Source: Treponema sp.
GTDB lineage: Bacteria; Spirochaetota; Spirochaetia; Treponematales; Breznakiellaceae
DNA length: 6,495 nt
Assembly: GCA_031257715.1 (NCBI GenBank)
Contig: JAIROE010000082.1
Coordinates: 1-6,495 of the forward strand
Direction of reading: 5' to 3'
Under the pieces are notes generated by a model. That model saw only the letters and a program-made list of their open reading frames with translations, was not told the origin of the DNA and made no database searches. The translations under genes were made by a program, and so were the position numbers. Shown here piece after piece: positions 6,001 to 6,495 of the stretch. Each line of letters opens with the position of its first letter. Positions within the stretch are counted from its first letter, which is position 1.

Positions 6001-6495
6001 CTATTCTCCGGCTATGCGGCCCGCCAAAACCGAATTTTGCGCTTTTATTGAAAGGAGTATCCGGTGAGATCCCCGATCGTCCGGATGGTAGCCGTCGTAG
6101 GACATGGCGTCATCAATGACGGAGGAACCGGTAAAGTCGTATAATTCAAACCCGTACCGTTGAAAAAGGGGAAGCAGGGCGGGGTAAATTTTTGTCATAT
6201 AGTCATAATGGCCGCTTTCCGCCATGAGTCTGTAGAGGGAAGGGGCAAAGGGCGGCAGAAAGGCGGTAACCATGATGTCTTTTTCCCTGCAGAGCCGGAG
6301 AACCTCTTCAACCTGTTTTACCGTATCGCCGTATATGATCGCAATCAGGCCCATGTTCGCGGAACAGGTCAATTCCCGGCCGGGCCAAAGCCCGCCTGAG
6401 AGCAGCAATCCGTAAAGTCTTCGGATAATGCCTGCCGGATCGTATACATAACCGTTCCTGTAATCAGGCCTTGCCTGCATGATCTTTGCCATCGG
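6001..6495 (-). CDS. SGNH/DltD-like protein, C-terminal part (start beyond window)
   Basis: The minus frame is open from the window edge to the TAG at 6003-6001, giving 165 codons. The Met at 6492 lies three bases from the edge, and the frame stays open past it, so it is probably internal and this is the 3' part of a longer gene. The segment alternates strands and helices: hydrophobic MGLIAIIYG, VEEVLRLCREKDIMVTAFLPPFAP, then FQRYGFELYDFTG, then DDAMSYDGYHPDDRGSHRIL. The Asp-Gly-Tyr-His (Asp133, His136 counted from that Met) fits the DxxH block V of SGNH/GDSL hydrolases, and the 'YDFTG...D..H....G' ending resembles DltD-like and acyl-esterase proteins of the cell envelope. The nucleophile (GDS) block would lie upstream, outside the window. 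Substrate cannot be inferred. It is separated from hprK by 53 bases containing a hairpin, so it may be a separate transcript. An uncharacterised family remains possible. Confidence 0.5.
   Translation of the reverse strand, partial: PMAKIMQARPDYRNGYVYDPAGIIRRLYGLLLSGGLWPGRELTCSANMGLIAIIYGDTVKQVEEVLRLCREKDIMVTAFLPPFAPSLYRLMAESGHYDYMTKIYPALLPLFQRYGFELYDFTGSSVIDDAMSYDGYHPDDRGSHRILLSIKAQNSVLAGRIAGE

Noticed and set aside
6001..6492. Treating the Met at 6492 as the true start of a 163-residue gene
   Set aside because: The frame is open to the window edge and the preserved part looks like the C-terminal half of an SGNH-like fold, so the gene most likely begins outside the window.

Overview
This is a densely coding window with every supported gene on the minus strand. 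In transcription order (right to left) the genes are: the 3' part of an SGNH/DltD-like gene (6495-6001), hprK (5947-4961), the HPr gene ptsH (4949-4683), an NtrY-type sensor kinase (4658-2916), an NtrX-type sigma-54 activator (2919-1498), lexA (1501-899) and the first 299 codons of holA (899-1, cut by the window edge). There is no RNA gene, mobile element, CRISPR array or tandem repeat, and no gap longer than 53 bases between genes. The long plus-strand reading frames are antisense shadows.

The window suggests a spirochaete of the Treponema group with moderately high GC. The reasons are the HprK sequence style, the linkage of HprK to an HPr carrying both His15 and Ser46, and the NtrY/NtrX pair. 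This is a judgement from sequence character and not a proven placement. Free-living or gut treponeme relatives would fit the GC content and the presence of LexA better than the reduced pathogen genomes.

Layout: the 53-base gap at 5948-6000 is the only sizeable intergenic space. It holds a hairpin and a fairly good sigma-70-like promoter whose predicted start falls on the hprK ATG. From hprK onward the spacing is operon-like: 11 bases hprK-ptsH, 24 bases ptsH-ntrY, then three consecutive start/stop overlaps (ATGA for ntrY/ntrX, ATGA for ntrX/lexA, TGATG for lexA/holA).

The genes form three functional pairs. HprK phosphorylates HPr on Ser46, which reports metabolic state. NtrY phosphorylates NtrX, which should activate sigma-54 promoters. 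LexA represses DNA-damage genes, and HolA (delta) opens the sliding clamp for loading at the replication fork. No new protein family is evident. The most interesting points are the translational coupling of metabolic signalling to SOS and replication genes, the possible leaderless hprK message, and a GAAC-N7-GAAC direct repeat across the lexA start codon.
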